Shown: in pieces, positions 36,912 to 46,996 of the stretch
Layout of the letters: each line of letters starts with the position of its first letter
How positions within the stretch are numbered: position 1 is the stretch's first letter
From: an uncultured Sphingomonadales bacterium
Lineage (GTDB): Bacteria > Pseudomonadota > Alphaproteobacteria > Sphingomonadales > Sphingomonadaceae
DNA: 49,683 bases
Assembly (NCBI GenBank): GCA_903848655.1
Contig: CAINGT010000139.1
Span: forward strand, 1 to 49,683
Direction of reading: 5' to 3'
Made by a program: the position numbers and the translations under genes
The notes under the pieces: model-generated
Seen by the model: only the letters and a program-made list of their open reading frames with translations
Databases searched by the model: none
Told to the model about the DNA's origin: nothing

Positions 36912-38452
36912 GCCATGTTCCGATTCTGACGCTGATGCTGATCGTGCCGCTGATTGGCGCAGTGTTCAGCCTGATGGCGGGCCGCGAAACCGCGCGGGTG
37001 ATCGCGCTCGCGGCAACGCTCATCGATCTGGCGCTCGGGCTGGTGCTGTGGGCGCAATACGACGTTGGCGGGGCGCAATGGCAGTTTCAGGAACATGCCG
37101 ACGTGTTCGCCGGGTTTGCGTGGAAGCTGGGGATTGACGGGATCGCGCTGACGCTGATCGCGCTCACCGTGTTTCTGATGCCGATCTGCATCGGCGCAAG
37201 CTGGAACGCGATAGAAAAGCGTGCGGGGGAATATTACGCCGCGTTTCTGTTTATGGAAACGCTGATGATCGGCGTGTTTGCGGCGCAAGACGTGTTCTTG
37301 TTCTATATCCTGTTTGAAGCCGGGCTGATCCCGATGTACCTGATTATCGGGATCTGGGGTGGGGCTGAGCGGATTTACGCCAGTTACAAGTTCTTTCTCT
37401 ACACGCTGTTCGGATCGGTACTGATGCTGATCGCGATGTTCTGGATGGCAAACGCGGCGGGCACCACCGATATTCCCACGCTGATGCAATATGATTTTGC
37501 CCCGGCGGCACAAAACTGGCTGTTCCTGGCGTTTTTTGCCAGCTTTGCGGTCAAAATGCCGATGTGGCCGGTGCATACCTGGCTGCCCGATGCGCACGTT
37601 CAGGCCCCGACCGCCGGATCAGTGATCCTCGCGGGCGTGCTGCTCAAGATGGGCGGCTATGGCTTTATCCGCTTTTCGCTGCCGATGTTCCCGCTGGCTT
37701 CGGCGCATTTTGCGCCGCTGGTGTGGGGGCTGTCGATTGCCGCAGTGGTCATCACCTCGCTGATCGCGCTTGTCCAGACCGACATGAAAAAGCTGATCGC
37801 CTATTCCTCGGTGGCGCATATGGCCATTGTCACGGTCGGGCTGTTCGCGTTCAACCGGCAGGGGCTTGAAGGGTCGATGGTGGTGATGATTAGCCACGGA
37901 GTCGTGTCGGGCGCGCTGTTCCTGGCGGTCGGCGTGATCTATGACCGGCTCCACACGCGTGAAATTGCGCGGTACGGCGGGCTGGCGATCAATATGCCGC
38001 ATTACGCGCTGTTCTTTTTGCTGTTCACGATGGCCTCTATCGGCCTGCCGGGCACGAGCGGGTTTGTCGGCGAGTTTCTGGCGCTGCTGGGGATCTATCA
38101 GGCGTCAAGCTGGATCGCGCTGGTGGCGACCACCGGGATCATTCTGGGCGCGGCCTATATGTTGTATCTTTATGCGCGTGTGGTGTTCGGCGATCAGCGC
38201 CATGCCGATGCCGCCGCGCTGCCCGATCTGGATGCGCGCGAATGGGCGATGATGCTGCCGCTGGCAGCGGCGGTGCTGGCAATCGGGGTTTATCCCGAAG
38301 CGGTGCTCGCGCCGATCCGCAAGGACATCGGCACGCTGGAGGCGCGCGTGGCGCTGGCGCGTCCGCGCGGTGACGGACAAGTGACGACGGGTGCCGCACC
38401 CGCGCCAGTCGTGGCCGCGCTGACGGCGGCACCGCTTAAGGGAATGAAGTGA
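36908..38452 (+). CDS. nuoM: NADH-quinone oxidoreductase subunit M
   Basis: A 514-residue second antiporter-like proton-pumping subunit, with about 14 membrane helices. Hallmarks are [23 protein letters not shown] with the conserved Glu, [38 protein letters not shown] and [15 protein letters not shown]. The C-terminus ends in an Ala/Pro-rich tail. The start at 36908 overlaps the nuoL stop (ATGA); open sequence further upstream is inside nuoL. Confidence 0.97.
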   Translation: MSHVPILTLMLIVPLIGAVFSLMAGRETARVIALAATLIDLALGLVLWAQYDVGGAQWQFQEHADVFAGFAWKLGIDGIALTLIALTVFLMPICIGASWNAIEKRAGEYYAAFLFMETLMIGVFAAQDVFLFYILFEAGLIPMYLIIGIWGGAERIYASYKFFLYTLFGSVLMLIAMFWMANAAGTTDIPTLMQYDFAPAAQNWLFLAFFASFAVKMPMWPVHTWLPDAHVQAPTAGSVILAGVLLKMGGYGFIRFSLPMFPLASAHFAPLVWGLSIAAVVITSLIALVQTDMKKLIAYSSVAHMAIVTVGLFAFNRQGLEGSMVVMISHGVVSGALFLAVGVIYDRLHTREIARYGGLAINMPHYALFFLLFTMASIGLPGTSGFVGEFLALLGIYQASSWIALVATTGIILGAAYMLYLYARVVFGDQRHADAAALPDLDAREWAMMLPLAAAVLAIGVYPEAVLAPIRKDIGTLEARVALARPRGDGQVTTGAAPAPVVAALTAAPLKGMK

Positions 38453-39909
38453 TGGATATTTTCCACACCCTGCGCGCTATCGCGGTCGAAGAGCTTATCA
38501 GCGTTGCGGTGCTGGTGCTGCTGCTCGTGGCCGCTTGGGGCGGGGACAAAGCGGCGCGCGCGATTGCCATTGCCGCAGTCGCGGTACTGGTCGGTGCGGC
38601 GGTGTTGACCGTGCCGCTGCTGACCGGCGGTGCGGACAGTCTGGCGCTGTTTGGCCATCTGAAACTGGACGCATTCGCCGCCTTTGCGCGGTTGCTGATC
38701 TATGTCGGGGCCGCTGTGACGCTGGTCGTAGCGCCTGCGTGGTTTGAGCGCGAGGGCGAAATGCGCGCCGAATTTTCGCTGCTGGTGCTGCTCGCGGTGC
38801 TGGGCATGGGGATCATGGTCGCGGCCAACGACATGCTGACCCTCTATGTCGGGCTCGAACTCAACAGTCTGGCGGCTTATGTCTTGGCATCGAGCGCGCG
38901 CGGCGATGGGCGTTCGGCAGAGGCGGGGCTGAAGTATTTCGTGCTCGGTTCGCTCGCTTCGGGCATTCTGCTCTATGGTATCAGCCTGACTTATGGCTTT
39001 ACCGGCACGACCGCGTTTGACGGGGTGCGCGCGGCGCTGGGGTCTGGCTCACTGTCGCTTGGGGCCACATTTGGCGTGGTGTTCGTGCTGGCCGGGCTGG
39101 CGTTCAAGATCAGCGCCGCGCCATTCCACATGTGGACGCCCGATGTCTATGAAGGCGCGCCCACCCCGGTCACCGCGCTGTTTGCCACTGCGCCCAAAGC
39201 GGCGGCGCTGGCACTGCTGATGCGGGTGAGCCTCGCAGGCTTTGGCGGGCAAGTCGCGGCGTGGCAGCAAATCGTGGTGTTCGCCGCGCTGCTATCGATC
39301 GTGATCGGCGCGCTCGGCGCGATCGGGCAGGACAATATCAAGCGGCTGCTGGCCTATTCGTCGATCAACAATGTCGGCTTTATGCTGATCGGGCTGGCGG
39401 CGGCGACCCCGGCGGGGGCGGCGGCGATGCTGGTCTATCTGGCGATCTATGTGGTCAGTTCGGTTGCGGCATTCCTCGTGGTGCTGGCGCTGCGCGATGA
39501 CCATGGCCGCGCCATCGAATCGATCTCCGCGCTCGGCGGCTTGTCGCGCACCCGCCCTGCCCTTGCCGCCGCGCTGGCGGTGGTAATGTTCAGCCTTGCG
39601 GGGATTCCGCCGCTGTTCGGGTTCTGGGGCAAGTTTCTGGTGTTTCAGGCGGCGGTTTCGGCGCATCTGGTGGTGCTGGCGGCCATCGGCATTGCCGCAT
39701 CGGTGATCGGCGCGTTCTATTACCTCAAAGTCGTCAAAGTGCTCTATTTCGACGCGCCCACCGATCAGGTGCAAGGTACCGAGCCTGTGGCCAACCGCGT
39801 GGTGTTGCTGGCATCGGCGCTGGTCCTGTCGCCGCTGGGCTATTTGCTGACGCGCTGGCTGGGTGCGCTGGCGGGCACGGCGGCGGCGGCGCTGTTCCGG
39901 CTGGCATGA
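38452..39909 (+). CDS. nuoN: NADH-quinone oxidoreductase subunit N
   Basis: A 485-residue third antiporter-like proton-pumping subunit. Visible blocks are LYVGLELNSLAAYVLAS with the conserved Glu, AAPFHMWTPDVYEGAPTPVTALFATAPKAAAL and QDNIKRLLAYSSINNVGFMLIGL. The ATG at 38452 shares a base with the nuoM stop (TGATG); a GTG at 38449 is an alternative one codon upstream. It is the last complex I gene, followed without a gap by birA. Confidence 0.97.
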   Translation: MDIFHTLRAIAVEELISVAVLVLLLVAAWGGDKAARAIAIAAVAVLVGAAVLTVPLLTGGADSLALFGHLKLDAFAAFARLLIYVGAAVTLVVAPAWFEREGEMRAEFSLLVLLAVLGMGIMVAANDMLTLYVGLELNSLAAYVLASSARGDGRSAEAGLKYFVLGSLASGILLYGISLTYGFTGTTAFDGVRAALGSGSLSLGATFGVVFVLAGLAFKISAAPFHMWTPDVYEGAPTPVTALFATAPKAAALALLMRVSLAGFGGQVAAWQQIVVFAALLSIVIGALGAIGQDNIKRLLAYSSINNVGFMLIGLAAATPAGAAAMLVYLAIYVVSSVAAFLVVLALRDDHGRAIESISALGGLSRTRPALAAALAVVMFSLAGIPPLFGFWGKFLVFQAAVSAHLVVLAAIGIAASVIGAFYYLKVVKVLYFDAPTDQVQGTEPVANRVVLLASALVLSPLGYLLTRWLGALAGTAAAALFRLA

Positions 39910-39913
39910 TCGC

Positions 39914-40630
39914 TTGATCGAAACCGTAGCGCATTGTGCATCGACCAACCGTTCGCTGCTCGCGCGGCTGGCGGCAGGCGAACATTGCGACGAAAACCAC
40001 TGGCTGGTGGCGGACCGGCAAAGCGCCGGGCGGGGCCGCGCCGGGCGCGCATGGCTCGATAGTCCGGGCAATTTCATGGGATCGACCGTCGCGCGGCTGG
40101 TCCCCGGCGATCAACCCGCGCCGACGCTGGCGCTGGTGGCGGGGGTCGCGCTCACCCGCGCGGTGCTGGCCGAGGCAGGCACACTGCCGGGGCTGGCGCT
40201 CAAATGGCCCAACGATCTTTTGGTTGATGGCGCAAAGCTGGCGGGAATTCTGCTCGAACGGCAGGGCGATGCGGTCGTGGTGGGGATCGGGGTCAACCTC
40301 GCCAGCGCACCGACTTTGCCCGACCGCGCAACCATCGCGCTGGCCGCGCTGGGCCATGCGGTGCCGCGCGACCGGTTTGCGCACAGGCTGGCGCAGCACT
40401 GGGGTGCGGCACTGGCGGACTGGCATCGCGGCGGCTGGCCCGCCTTGCGCGCGGCGTGGCAGACATTCGCCCATCCGCGCGGCACTTTGCTGTCGGTGCG
40501 CGATCCTCATCAGGAGGCGCTGATCGGGGCCTTTGCCGGGCTGGACGATGATGGCGCGGCGCGGCTGGCCTTGGCGGATGGCGAACAGCGTGTCATCCAT
40601 GCCGGTGATATCGAATGGGTGGGGGTCTGA
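39914..40630 (+). CDS. birA: Biotin--[acetyl-CoA-carboxylase] ligase
   Basis: A 238-residue BirA without the N-terminal DNA-binding domain, so it is an enzyme only. It attaches biotin to the carrier protein of biotin carboxylases through biotinyl-AMP. The motif [24 protein letters not shown] includes the GRGRxxR biotinyl-AMP loop. [20 protein letters not shown] is the lysine-containing active-site block. The start appears to be TTG at 39914, four bases after the nuoN stop, as no ATG or GTG fits. The nuo-birA-coaX arrangement is typical of alphaproteobacteria. Confidence 0.93.
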   Translation: MIETVAHCASTNRSLLARLAAGEHCDENHWLVADRQSAGRGRAGRAWLDSPGNFMGSTVARLVPGDQPAPTLALVAGVALTRAVLAEAGTLPGLALKWPNDLLVDGAKLAGILLERQGDAVVVGIGVNLASAPTLPDRATIALAALGHAVPRDRFAHRLAQHWGAALADWHRGGWPALRAAWQTFAHPRGTLLSVRDPHQEALIGAFAGLDDDGAARLALADGEQRVIHAGDIEWVGV

Positions 40631-41424
40631 TGCTGCTGGCGATAGACGTTGGCAACACCAATGTGGTGTTTGCTCTGATCGAAGGGCGAACCATCCGGGG
40701 CCGCTGGCGCATTGCCACCGACCCGCGCCGCACGGCAGACGAATATGCGGTGTGGCTGCTGCAATTGCTGCATTTGCAGGGATTGAGCGCGGATGCGGTC
40801 GATCGGGTGATCGTATCGAATGTGGTGCCGCGCGCGCTGCACAATATCACCGTGCTGGCGAACAAATACTTTCATCAGGACGCGCTGGTGGCGGGCGAAC
40901 CGCCGGTCGAATGGGGTTTGCGCATCGATGTCGATCAGCCGCGCTCGGTCGGCGCGGATCGCGCGGTCAACGCGATTGCCGCGCATGATCGCTATCCGGG
41001 CGATCTGGTGGTGGTCGATTTCGGCACCGCCACCACGTTCGACGTGATCGCGGCGGATGGCACCTACAAAGGCGGGATTATCGCGCCGGGGATCAATTTG
41101 TCGCTCGACGCGCTTGTCAATGCCGCCGCGCGACTGCCGCGCATCGCCATCGAAGCCCCGCGCGAAAATGGCAGCGTGATCGGGCGCAACACCGAAGACG
41201 CCATGCATATTGGCGTGTTCTGGGGCTATGTGGCGATGATGGAAGGGTTGATCGCGCGGCTGCGGGCGGAAATCGTCCGACCCGTTACCGTGGTGGCGAC
41301 CGGCGGGCTGGCGGTGCTGTTCCACGAGCACACCGCGATATTCGATCACGTTGAACCCGATCTCACGCTTGACGGGCTTGCCCTGCTGGCCGAACGCGTG
41401 CAGAGCACGCTGCGATTGAGCTGA
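40630..41424 (+). CDS. coaX: Type III pantothenate kinase
   Basis: A 264-residue CoaX that phosphorylates pantothenate as the first step of CoA synthesis. The ASKHA-fold phosphate loop is [52 protein letters not shown] and [15 protein letters not shown] are the other signatures. The ATG shares a base with the birA stop (TGATG). The product is a cytoplasmic homodimer by family. Confidence 0.96.
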   Translation: MLLAIDVGNTNVVFALIEGRTIRGRWRIATDPRRTADEYAVWLLQLLHLQGLSADAVDRVIVSNVVPRALHNITVLANKYFHQDALVAGEPPVEWGLRIDVDQPRSVGADRAVNAIAAHDRYPGDLVVVDFGTATTFDVIAADGTYKGGIIAPGINLSLDALVNAAARLPRIAIEAPRENGSVIGRNTEDAMHIGVFWGYVAMMEGLIARLRAEIVRPVTVVATGGLAVLFHEHTAIFDHVEPDLTLDGLALLAERVQSTLRLS

Positions 41425-41442
41425 AACGCGGCGTGCGCTGGG

Positions 41443-41503
41443 AGCCTTTGTTTTCGCATCGTTTATTGCAAAAAACCGGTGCCTGCTTTTTTGCACGATG
41501 GCC
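41443..41503 (-). repeat. Dispersed structured repeat, copy C (minus orientation)
   Basis: Read on the minus strand, this is the same element as at 14222 and 49568: a CATCGT/ACGATG outer stem (41500-41495 with 41462-41457), a GCAAAAAA/TTTTTTGC inner stem, the GGCACCGG loop, and a tail GCGAAAACAAAG. The stem bases differ from the other copies but still pair. It fills the 130-bp gap between coaX and rnj. Confidence 0.72.
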
Positions 41504-41554
41504 CCGCGATGACAGCCTTTATCCAACGAAACTCCAACTGGTTCGGGAATTGAT

Positions 41555-43207
41555 GTGAAGCCTGGTAAGGAATTGCTGTTTTGTGCGCTTGGTGGCTCGG
41601 GCGAAATCGGAATGAATGTCAACCTTTATGGTTGCAACGGCAAATGGCTGATGGTCGATCTGGGCATGACTTTTGCCGATCCGCACTATCCCGGCATCGA
41701 TCTGGTGTTTGCCGATCTGGAATTTATTGAGGAACGGTCGGACGACCTGTTGGGCGTGGTGCTGACCCACGCGCACGAAGACCATATCGGCGCGGTGCCC
41801 TATTTTGCGCAAGACTTGGGCGTTCCGCTCTATGCCACCCCGTTCACCGCGCGGCTGGTGCGTGAAAAGCTGAAAGAGGCGGGGATCGAGCGCGATGTCG
41901 ATTTGCGCGTGATCGAAAACGACGGGTCGCTGACACTCGGGCCGTTCGATATTCGCTATGTCCCGCTCGCGCACTCGATTGCCGAAGGCAATGCGCTGGT
42001 GATCGACACGCCCTATGGCCGGGTGTTCCACACCGGCGACTGGAAGCTGGACGATGCGCCGCAGATCGGCGAACCGGCGACACCGGCCGAACTGACCGCG
42101 ATTGGCGACAGCGGCGTGCTCGCGCTGGTGTGCGATTCGACCAATGTGTTCAATCCCAAAGCCTCCGGCTCTGAAGGGATGGTGCGCGACAGTTTGCTCG
42201 ATACCGTCGCCGGGCTTAAAGGGCGGCGCGTCGTGGTGACGACATTCGCCTCAAACGTCGCACGCTTGCAGACACTGGCCTGGGTGGCGGAACAGACCGG
42301 GCGGCGGCTGGTGGTGGCTGGGCGCTCGCTCGACCGGATCATCGGCGCGGCCAAAGCGAGCGGGTACCTCAAGGATTTTCCCGAATGCGTGCCGATGGAC
42401 CGCGCGATGGACCTGCCGCGCGGTGACGTGCTCATCATGGCCACTGGCGGACAGGGCGAACCGCGCGCCGCGCTGGCGCGGATCGCCGGCGATTCGCACC
42501 CGATCAAGCTGGAAGCGGGCGATGCCGTGCTGTTTTCCAGCCGCCAGATTCCCGGCAACGAACTCGCCATCGGGCGCATTCAGAACACGCTGGCGGGCAA
42601 AGGCGTGCGCATGGTTACCGACCGCCAATCACCGATCCATGTCTCGGGCCATCCCGGACGACCCGAACTGATCGAATTGTACAAGTGGATCCGCCCCGAA
42701 ATCCTCGTGCCGGTGCATGGCGAAGTGCGCCATATGGATGAACAGGCGCGGCTCGGGCTGGCGCAAGGCATCCCGCGCGCGATCCTGCAAAAGAATGGGG
42801 ATCTGATCCGGCTCGCCCCCAATGGCCCGCACAAGCTGAAGCAAGTGCGCAACGGGCGGCTGGTGCTCGATGGTGACATTATCGCGCCGGCCGATGGCGA
42901 AGCCATGGGCGCGCGGCGCAAACTGGCGCAAAGCGGGCTGGTCACCGTCGCACTGGCGATCAATGCCAAAGGCGAGCCGGTGTCGGCTATCGATATTGCC
43001 ACCATCGGCATTCCGCTCGATGAAGACATGCACGCCTTTTCCGCCGAAGCCGCCACCGATGTCGGCGAAGCGCTCGCCGCGCTCAAAGGCGACAAACGCC
43101 GCGACCGCCGCGCACTGGCCGAAACCGTGCGCAACAGCGTGCGCCGGTCAGCCCAGCGCTGGATCGGCAAAAAGCCCGTCGTGCAAGTGATGCTGCGCGC
43201 GCACTGA
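41555..43207 (+). CDS. rnj: Ribonuclease J
   Basis: A 550-residue metallo-beta-lactamase/beta-CASP ribonuclease with 5'-exonuclease and endonuclease activity in RNA maturation and decay. The zinc-binding motif is LTHAHEDHIGAVPYF (His72, His74, Asp76, His77). Further blocks are YVPLAHSIAEGNALVIDTPYGRVFHTGDWK, DSTNVFNPKASGSEG and VSGHPGRPELIELYKWIRPEILVPVHGEVRHM. The start is GTG at 41555 with CGGGA upstream. It is part of the gene string after nuo that is common in alphaproteobacteria. Confidence 0.94.
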   Translation: MKPGKELLFCALGGSGEIGMNVNLYGCNGKWLMVDLGMTFADPHYPGIDLVFADLEFIEERSDDLLGVVLTHAHEDHIGAVPYFAQDLGVPLYATPFTARLVREKLKEAGIERDVDLRVIENDGSLTLGPFDIRYVPLAHSIAEGNALVIDTPYGRVFHTGDWKLDDAPQIGEPATPAELTAIGDSGVLALVCDSTNVFNPKASGSEGMVRDSLLDTVAGLKGRRVVVTTFASNVARLQTLAWVAEQTGRRLVVAGRSLDRIIGAAKASGYLKDFPECVPMDRAMDLPRGDVLIMATGGQGEPRAALARIAGDSHPIKLEAGDAVLFSSRQIPGNELAIGRIQNTLAGKGVRMVTDRQSPIHVSGHPGRPELIELYKWIRPEILVPVHGEVRHMDEQARLGLAQGIPRAILQKNGDLIRLAPNGPHKLKQVRNGRLVLDGDIIAPADGEAMGARRKLAQSGLVTVALAINAKGEPVSAIDIATIGIPLDEDMHAFSAEAATDVGEALAALKGDKRRDRRALAETVRNSVRRSAQRWIGKKPVVQVMLRAH

Positions 43208-43223
43208 CCGCAAGGGGATCGTC

Positions 43224-43499
43224 ATGCGCTGGACTTCTATCGTCGCGATTTTCACGCTGTTCTGGGTGCTGTCGGCATTTCTGGTGCTGCCATTCGGCGT
43301 CCGCACGCACCATGAACTCGGGATGGATCTGATCCCCGGCCAAGTGCACAGCGCCCCCGGCAATTTCAGCCCGCGCCGCATCGTGCTGCGCGCCACGATA
43401 CTCGCGGTGGTGTCATTTGCGCTCTATTACGCCAACTATACCCACCACTGGATCACGATTGACGATCTCGACGTGTCGCATTTGCTGGGGCTGAATTAA
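43224..43499 (+). CDS. DUF1467 family small membrane protein
   Basis: A 91-residue protein with two hydrophobic helices (SIVAIFTLFWVLSAFLVLPFG and LRATILAVVSFALYYANY). The intervening loop GVRTHHELGMDLIPGQVHSAPGNFSPRR is the DUF1467 signature. The function is unknown; it regularly follows RNase J in this order of bacteria. It starts 17 bp after rnj behind AAGGGGA and ends 2 bp from the convergent prsR stop. Confidence 0.9.
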   Translation: MRWTSIVAIFTLFWVLSAFLVLPFGVRTHHELGMDLIPGQVHSAPGNFSPRRIVLRATILAVVSFALYYANYTHHWITIDDLDVSHLLGLN

Positions 43500-43501
43500 G
43501 C

Positions 43502-44866
43502 TCAGGTGGCAATATCATACTGCTTGAGCAGGTCGTAGAGCGTCGGACGGCTGATCCCGAGCAGCCGGGCGGCATTGCTGATATTGCCATCGCTGCGCGT
43601 GAGCGCGTGGCGGATCATCCGGCGGTCGGTCGCTTCGCGCGCGGATTTCAGGTTTAGCATGTGATCGTCATCGGCGACGGGGGTGGCCAGATCGAGATCG
43701 GCGGCGGTCAGCAGTCGGCCATCGGCCATGATAACCGCACGTTTGACCCGGTTTTCCAGTTCTCGCACGTTGCCGGGCCAACCCCAGGTGTCGATGGCGG
43801 TCAGCGCATCGGGGGCAAAACCTTTGACCGCGGGGTTCATTGCGCTGGCAAACCGTGGCAGCAGCGCGCGCGCCAGCAGCACCGCATCGCCCGGCCGGTC
43901 AGCCAGCGCGGGGATGCGAATGACCACTTCGGCCAGCCGATAGAACAAGTCTTCGCGAAACCCGCCCGTGCCGATCATCGCCTCAAGGTTCTGGTGCGTG
44001 GCGCAAACGATGCGCGTATCGACGGCAATCGCCCTCCGTCCGCCGATCCGCTCGATCGTGCGCTCCTGCAAAAAGCGCAGCAGTTTGACTTGCAAGGCCA
44101 GCGGAATATCGCCCACTTCATCGAGAAACAGCGTTCCACCCGAGGCTTGTTCGATCTTGCCTTCGGTGGTCTTGATCGCGCCGGTAAACGCGCCTTTTTC
44201 GTGGCCGAACAGTTCGCTTTCCAGCAACGTTTCCGGGATCGCGGCGCAGTTGATCGCCACGAACGCGCCGCTCGCGCGGCCCGAAGCCTCGTGCAGCCCG
44301 CGCGCCAGCAGCTCTTTGCCGGTGCCGCTCGCGCCCAAAAGCATGACCGAAGCCGTGGTATTGGCCACCCGCTCGATCATCCGCGCAACTTTCAGCATTT
44401 CCGGCGCGGCGGTAATCAGGCGTCCCAAGACGCGATAATCATCGGGCGCGCGCGCCGCCAGCAGACGGTTTTCGCGTTCCAGCCGATGGACATGCAGCGC
44501 GCGCCGAACGATCAGGCCCAGCGCGTCGATATCGATCGGTTTGGCATAAAAATCATAAGCCCCGTGCGCGATTGCGCGCAACGCCGATTCATGGGCACCA
44601 TGGCCCGAAGCGACGATCACTTTGGTATCGGGGGCCAGCACCATGATCGCATCGAGCAGCGCAAACCCTTCGCTCACCCCGTCGGGATCGGGCGGCAATC
44701 CCAGATCGAGCGTCACCACCGGCGGCGCCTCGGCGCGCAGCAGCGCCAGCGCCGATGGCTGGTCATGCGCGATCAGCACCTCGAAATCTTCGTAGGCCCA
44801 TTTAAGCTGGGCCTGCAGCCCGGCGTCGTCTTCGACGATCAGCAGCTTGGGTCGGTCTGCGGTCAT
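43502..44866 (-). CDS. prsR: PEP-CTERM-box response regulator PrsR (sigma-54 activator)
   Basis: A 454-residue NtrC-type regulator. The receiver domain (1 to about 125) has the acidic pair EDD and a phospho-Asp in VTLDLGLPPDPDG. The AAA+ domain has Walker A GASGTGKE, the sigma-54-contacting GHEKGAFTGA loop and Walker B GGTLFLDEVGDIP. The C-terminal Fis-type HTH is NISNAARLLGISRPTLYDLLKQY. In the XrtA/PEP-CTERM system PrsR turns on exopolysaccharide and PEP-CTERM protein genes through RpoN. Its ATG overlaps the prsK stop. Confidence 0.92.
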   Translation of the reverse strand: MTADRPKLLIVEDDAGLQAQLKWAYEDFEVLIAHDQPSALALLRAEAPPVVTLDLGLPPDPDGVSEGFALLDAIMVLAPDTKVIVASGHGAHESALRAIAHGAYDFYAKPIDIDALGLIVRRALHVHRLERENRLLAARAPDDYRVLGRLITAAPEMLKVARMIERVANTTASVMLLGASGTGKELLARGLHEASGRASGAFVAINCAAIPETLLESELFGHEKGAFTGAIKTTEGKIEQASGGTLFLDEVGDIPLALQVKLLRFLQERTIERIGGRRAIAVDTRIVCATHQNLEAMIGTGGFREDLFYRLAEVVIRIPALADRPGDAVLLARALLPRFASAMNPAVKGFAPDALTAIDTWGWPGNVRELENRVKRAVIMADGRLLTAADLDLATPVADDDHMLNLKSAREATDRRMIRHALTRSDGNISNAARLLGISRPTLYDLLKQYDIAT

Positions 44867-46971
44867 GTCAGCGCCGCCTTGTGGTCCAGTTGGGGCGCGT
44901 GCGCCAGCGGCAAGCGGATGGTAAACCGGCTGCCCTGCCCTTCGGTGCTTTCGACATGAAGCTGCCCGCCCATCGCCACGATCAATTCACGCGCTTCGAA
45001 CGCACCAATGCCAAATCCGCCGGGTTTGGTCGAAACGAACGGGGTGAACAGCCGGTTGCGCACGAAATCGGCGCTCATTCCGGTGCCATGATCGATCACC
45101 TCTATCACCCCGTCGCTGCCTTCGGCCCGGCATTGCAACACCACTGCATGCTGATCCGTGGTCGCATCCAGCGCATTTTGCACCAGATGGGTTAACACTT
45201 GGTCCAGCATGTCGCGCGCGGCCATGACTTCGCAGCGCGTATCGCAGCGCGCGGTGACGTGTTCGCGGCCGAGCGTTGCATTGCTGCGGCGCGCAATCGT
45301 GGCGATGACATGCGCGGCATCGACCGGGGCGCTGTCTGCCACCGCGCCCGCGCCATAACGCGACAGCCGCGCGATCAAGGCATTGAGCTTGTCCGCCGCA
45401 TTGCGCAGGGTGATGAGCATGTCGCTGCGAAACGCCGGGTTGTCCGCATGGCGTTCGGCATTACGCGCCAGCAGCGCCAGTTGACTGGCCAGATTCTTGA
45501 TGTCGTGCATCACAAAGGCAATACGCCGGTTGAATTCATCGAACCGGCCCGCCTCCATCAGCGCGGCATGGCTGGCGTGTTCGGCCAAAACGCTGGCCAC
45601 TTGTTGCCCAACCACGCGCAACAGATCGGTATCTTCCCAATCGAGTTCGCGCGGCTGGGCGGGCCGTCCCAGCACCACCAGCCCGACAAGTCGTTCAAAA
45701 TGGCGCAGCGGCACCAGCACCCAGATGGCCGGATCATCGATCAGCCACGGCGGCAGCCATGACGCATCGGCTGCTTGGTCGTCGGGGGTGCGGAACGCGT
45801 CAAGATCGACCACCGCACCCGCTTGTTCCAGCGCGGCCATAGCTGCGGCATCGAGCGCGCGTGCGGGCACCGCCAGCGTCGGCCATTGCCAACGCGCCGA
45901 AAGCACCAGCGCACCGTGGTCATCGGGAACCAGCAAGACCCCGCGCGCGCTGTCGGTAATGTCGGCAAGTGCCTGAACCACGCGCGCGTGCAGTGGCTCT
46001 GCCGCGGCATCCGCCCGCCCGATGGTGCGCGCAAAGCGCAGCCATTCGGCGCGATAGTCATAGCGATGCTGAAACAAATGGCGGGCCAATATGGCATTGA
46101 GCCAGCGCCGCAGCCGCGCTGACGGCACCGATACGATAATGACCACGGTGGTTACCGCAGCAAAGCCCAGTTGCACCAGCCCGCCGATGTCGCCGCCCAG
46201 CCACGCAACCGATTGCGCCGCGCCGACCATCACGATGAGATAGGCCCCGATCAGCAGCAGCATCAGCGACTGGAACGCCACCGCGCGCGACGGTGACAGC
46301 CGCAGCGATCCGCCGCTGCGCGCGGCAACGCCGATCATGGCCACGGCCAAGCCCTGCGCCAGCGCGCGCAGTGCCACCAATTCGGCCGGCACCGCCTGCA
46401 CCAGCCAGACGACCGTATAATAATTGAGATCGTAGCCCCAGATCACGGCGAGCGCGAGGCACCGCCACCGCACCGCGCCGCGCCGCGCCGCCACTGCGCC
46501 CACATAGAGATTGTGCACCAAGACCAGCGCGACAATGGTGGTCAGCAAATGACATAAAGCCGACACTTTGGTGATTACCGCCGCTGCCGCCGGGATGGAA
46601 ACCAGCGCCAGCGACAGCCCCGATAACGGCACTTGCACCAGTTCGACCAGCGCAAGCGCGACGAGGACCGGGCGCACCGCAGCTTCGGCATAATCGCGCA
46701 CAAACAGCCGGTGCAGCATCAGCAGCCACGCCAGATTGCGCGCCACTTCGGCCAGCAGCGTCAACGCATCACCCGCGCCACGCGCCGCAGCGATCAGGCA
46801 CCATGCCGCTGTCAACGCCAAAGCGGCGATTTCGCTGCGGCTGTTGTGCGGCTTGCGCCGGTAACGGTCAATCAGCCACACTACCAGCAGCAGCGCGCCG
46901 AATGCCGTGACCAGATCGAGGCTACGCGCGAAAGCGGTCCACGAGGATGGCGGATTCATTTGGGCGGTCAT
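44863..46971 (-). CDS. prsK: XrtA/PEP-CTERM system histidine kinase PrsK
   Basis: A 702-residue membrane sensor kinase. About eight or more N-terminal transmembrane helices (to about residue 285) are followed by a GAF-like region (about 310-470). The phosphoacceptor box is FVMHDIKNLASQLALLARNAE (His489). The ATPase domain is LVQNALDATTD, VIDHGTGMSADFV and GGFGIGAFEARELIVAMGG. This architecture is that of PrsK, the partner of PrsR. The start at 46971 lies within a three-unit 11-bp tandem repeat. An in-frame ATG at 46959 is an alternative. Confidence 0.9.
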   Translation of the reverse strand: MTAQMNPPSSWTAFARSLDLVTAFGALLLVVWLIDRYRRKPHNSRSEIAALALTAAWCLIAAARGAGDALTLLAEVARNLAWLLMLHRLFVRDYAEAAVRPVLVALALVELVQVPLSGLSLALVSIPAAAAVITKVSALCHLLTTIVALVLVHNLYVGAVAARRGAVRWRCLALAVIWGYDLNYYTVVWLVQAVPAELVALRALAQGLAVAMIGVAARSGGSLRLSPSRAVAFQSLMLLLIGAYLIVMVGAAQSVAWLGGDIGGLVQLGFAAVTTVVIIVSVPSARLRRWLNAILARHLFQHRYDYRAEWLRFARTIGRADAAAEPLHARVVQALADITDSARGVLLVPDDHGALVLSARWQWPTLAVPARALDAAAMAALEQAGAVVDLDAFRTPDDQAADASWLPPWLIDDPAIWVLVPLRHFERLVGLVVLGRPAQPRELDWEDTDLLRVVGQQVASVLAEHASHAALMEAGRFDEFNRRIAFVMHDIKNLASQLALLARNAERHADNPAFRSDMLITLRNAADKLNALIARLSRYGAGAVADSAPVDAAHVIATIARRSNATLGREHVTARCDTRCEVMAARDMLDQVLTHLVQNALDATTDQHAVVLQCRAEGSDGVIEVIDHGTGMSADFVRNRLFTPFVSTKPGGFGIGAFEARELIVAMGGQLHVESTEGQGSRFTIRLPLAHAPQLDHKAALT

Positions 46972-46996
46972 CGAGCGGTCATCGAGCAGTCATCGG
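46964..46996 (-). repeat. 11-bp tandem repeat with coupled mini-ORFs before prsK
   Basis: GCGGTCATCGA occurs three times head to tail (46964-46974, 46975-46985, and 46986-46996 with two changes). On the minus strand each unit contains ATGAC. Because the unit is 11 bp, the ATGs at 46993, 46982 and 46971 fall in different frames. The first two each open M-T-A-R-stop, and each TGA overlaps the next ATG. The only strong ribosome site (GGGGGAT) precedes the first ATG. Confidence 0.75.
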
